Assembly: GCA_030770545.1 (NCBI GenBank)
Contig: CM061090.1
Span: forward strand, 9,751,501 to 9,815,500
DNA length: 64,000 bases
Direction: 5' to 3'
Source: Macropodus opercularis
Taxonomy: Eukaryota; Chordata; Actinopteri; Anabantiformes; Osphronemidae
How positions within the stretch are numbered: position 1 is the first letter of the stretch; each line of letters opens with the position of its first letter. The notes beneath the pieces were generated by a model. It did not search any database and was not told the DNA's origin. It saw only the letters and a list, made by a program, of their open reading frames with translations. Made by a program: the position numbers and the translations under genes. This document shows, piece after piece, positions 63,627 through 64,000 of the stretch.

Positions 63627-63741
63627 ATGGCACAGACCACGTTTGTCAGCAACCTGTCGCCTGTTACTGCGTCTGTGTTGACTGTCCATTCTAATCAGTG
63701 GAGCACCGGCATCTGTGACTGCTGCGATGATATGAGTATCT
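63627..63741 (+). CDS. PLAC8 family protein, copy C, first coding exon (runs off window)
   Basis: Start of an apparently intact PLAC8 gene. An acceptor (gtttctag) at 63603 begins an exon with a 23-bp leader and an ATG in good context (accaacATGg). The 38 codons before the donor (gtatgt, phase 1) encode MAQTTFVSNLSPV and end NQWSTGICDCCDDMSI. W-S-T-G-I-C-D-C-C-D-D-M is the classical N-terminal PLAC8 signature, intact here. The remaining exons should lie beyond 64000. Orientation is the same as copies A and B, consistent with a tandem array. Confidence 0.8.
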
Positions 63742-64000
63742 GTATGTGTTTCCTGCTGTATCTGTTTTACATGCACAAGTTGCAGACACAGCCAGAACAT
63801 GCAAATACTAGAAAAGTGACATTTAAGACTTGACAGAGCCATGAAAGTTTCAAACATACAATAGCTGGAGTCGAACTCTAATGTCTAAACTGAAGCATTT
63901 TAGTTTACACACACACACACAGAGCACTGGATTTAGTCAAAACTGGAGCTTTAACAGCTGAGTGTAGGAGCCAGCACTGAGAAAAGCTCAGCATAGAGCC
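63742..64000 (+). other. Start of copy C intron 1
   Basis: Intronic sequence to the window end, including a CA microsatellite near 63908-63922. Confidence 0.6.

Noticed and set aside
1..64000. Prokaryotic features such as CRISPR arrays, operons or ribosome binding sites
   Set aside because: Spliced vertebrate genes and animal transposons throughout; no regularly spaced repeat array is present.

Overview
This window is vertebrate nuclear DNA, almost certainly from a ray-finned (teleost) fish. Genes are split into short exons with canonical GT/AG introns, spacing is loose, and CA/GT microsatellites, a fish-type SINE, Tc1/mariner, hAT and TTAA-type MITE remnants are scattered between them. The order fgf11 - chrnb1 - second chrnb1-like gene - cldn7 recalls the human 17p13.1 neighbourhood (FGF11, CHRNB1, CLDN7). 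A tandem muscle acetylcholine-receptor beta pair is expected in fish.

Layout: (1) 1-11.6 kb holds the last two coding exons of fgf11 (+) with upstream intron and 3'UTR; no earlier fgf11 exon was recognised. (2) 11.7-20.0 kb is intergenic, with a perfect 31-bp tandem duplication and a hAT/ZBED-type transposase fossil. (3) 20.06-32.95 kb is a complete 11-exon chrnb1 (506 aa), followed 5 bp after its stop by a TTAA-flanked MITE. (4) 35.46-42.50 kb is a second complete 11-exon beta subunit (chrnb1-like, 488 aa); most internal exon lengths are identical to chrnb1, so the two are a tandem duplicate pair. (5) 46.48-49.42 kb is a four-exon claudin-7 gene (213 aa, C-terminal KEYV). (6) 52.25-53.55 kb on the minus strand is a two-exon CaMKII-inhibitor (CAMK2N family) gene, 84 aa, with an unusual N-terminus and a CpG-rich upstream region. 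(7) 55.89-56.55 kb is a four-exon gene for an 88-aa secreted, basic, cysteine-rich peptide with its own TATA box and poly(A) signal. I cannot name it; it is chemokine-like in build and the most promising undescribed gene here. (8) 58.0-64.0 kb contains pieces of a PLAC8 (onzin/cornifelin) family cluster: a divergent copy A, a terminal exon B and the first coding exon of copy C, which runs off the window.

The two beta subunits would join muscle-type acetylcholine receptors at the neuromuscular junction. fgf11 (intracellular FGF, sodium-channel modulator) and the CaMKII inhibitor are also excitable-cell genes. Claudin-7, the secreted peptide and the PLAC8 copies suggest epithelial or barrier/immune roles. 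Each gene appears to have its own promoter. Exon boundaries were set by eye from reading frame, splice sites and remembered family structure, not by transcript evidence.
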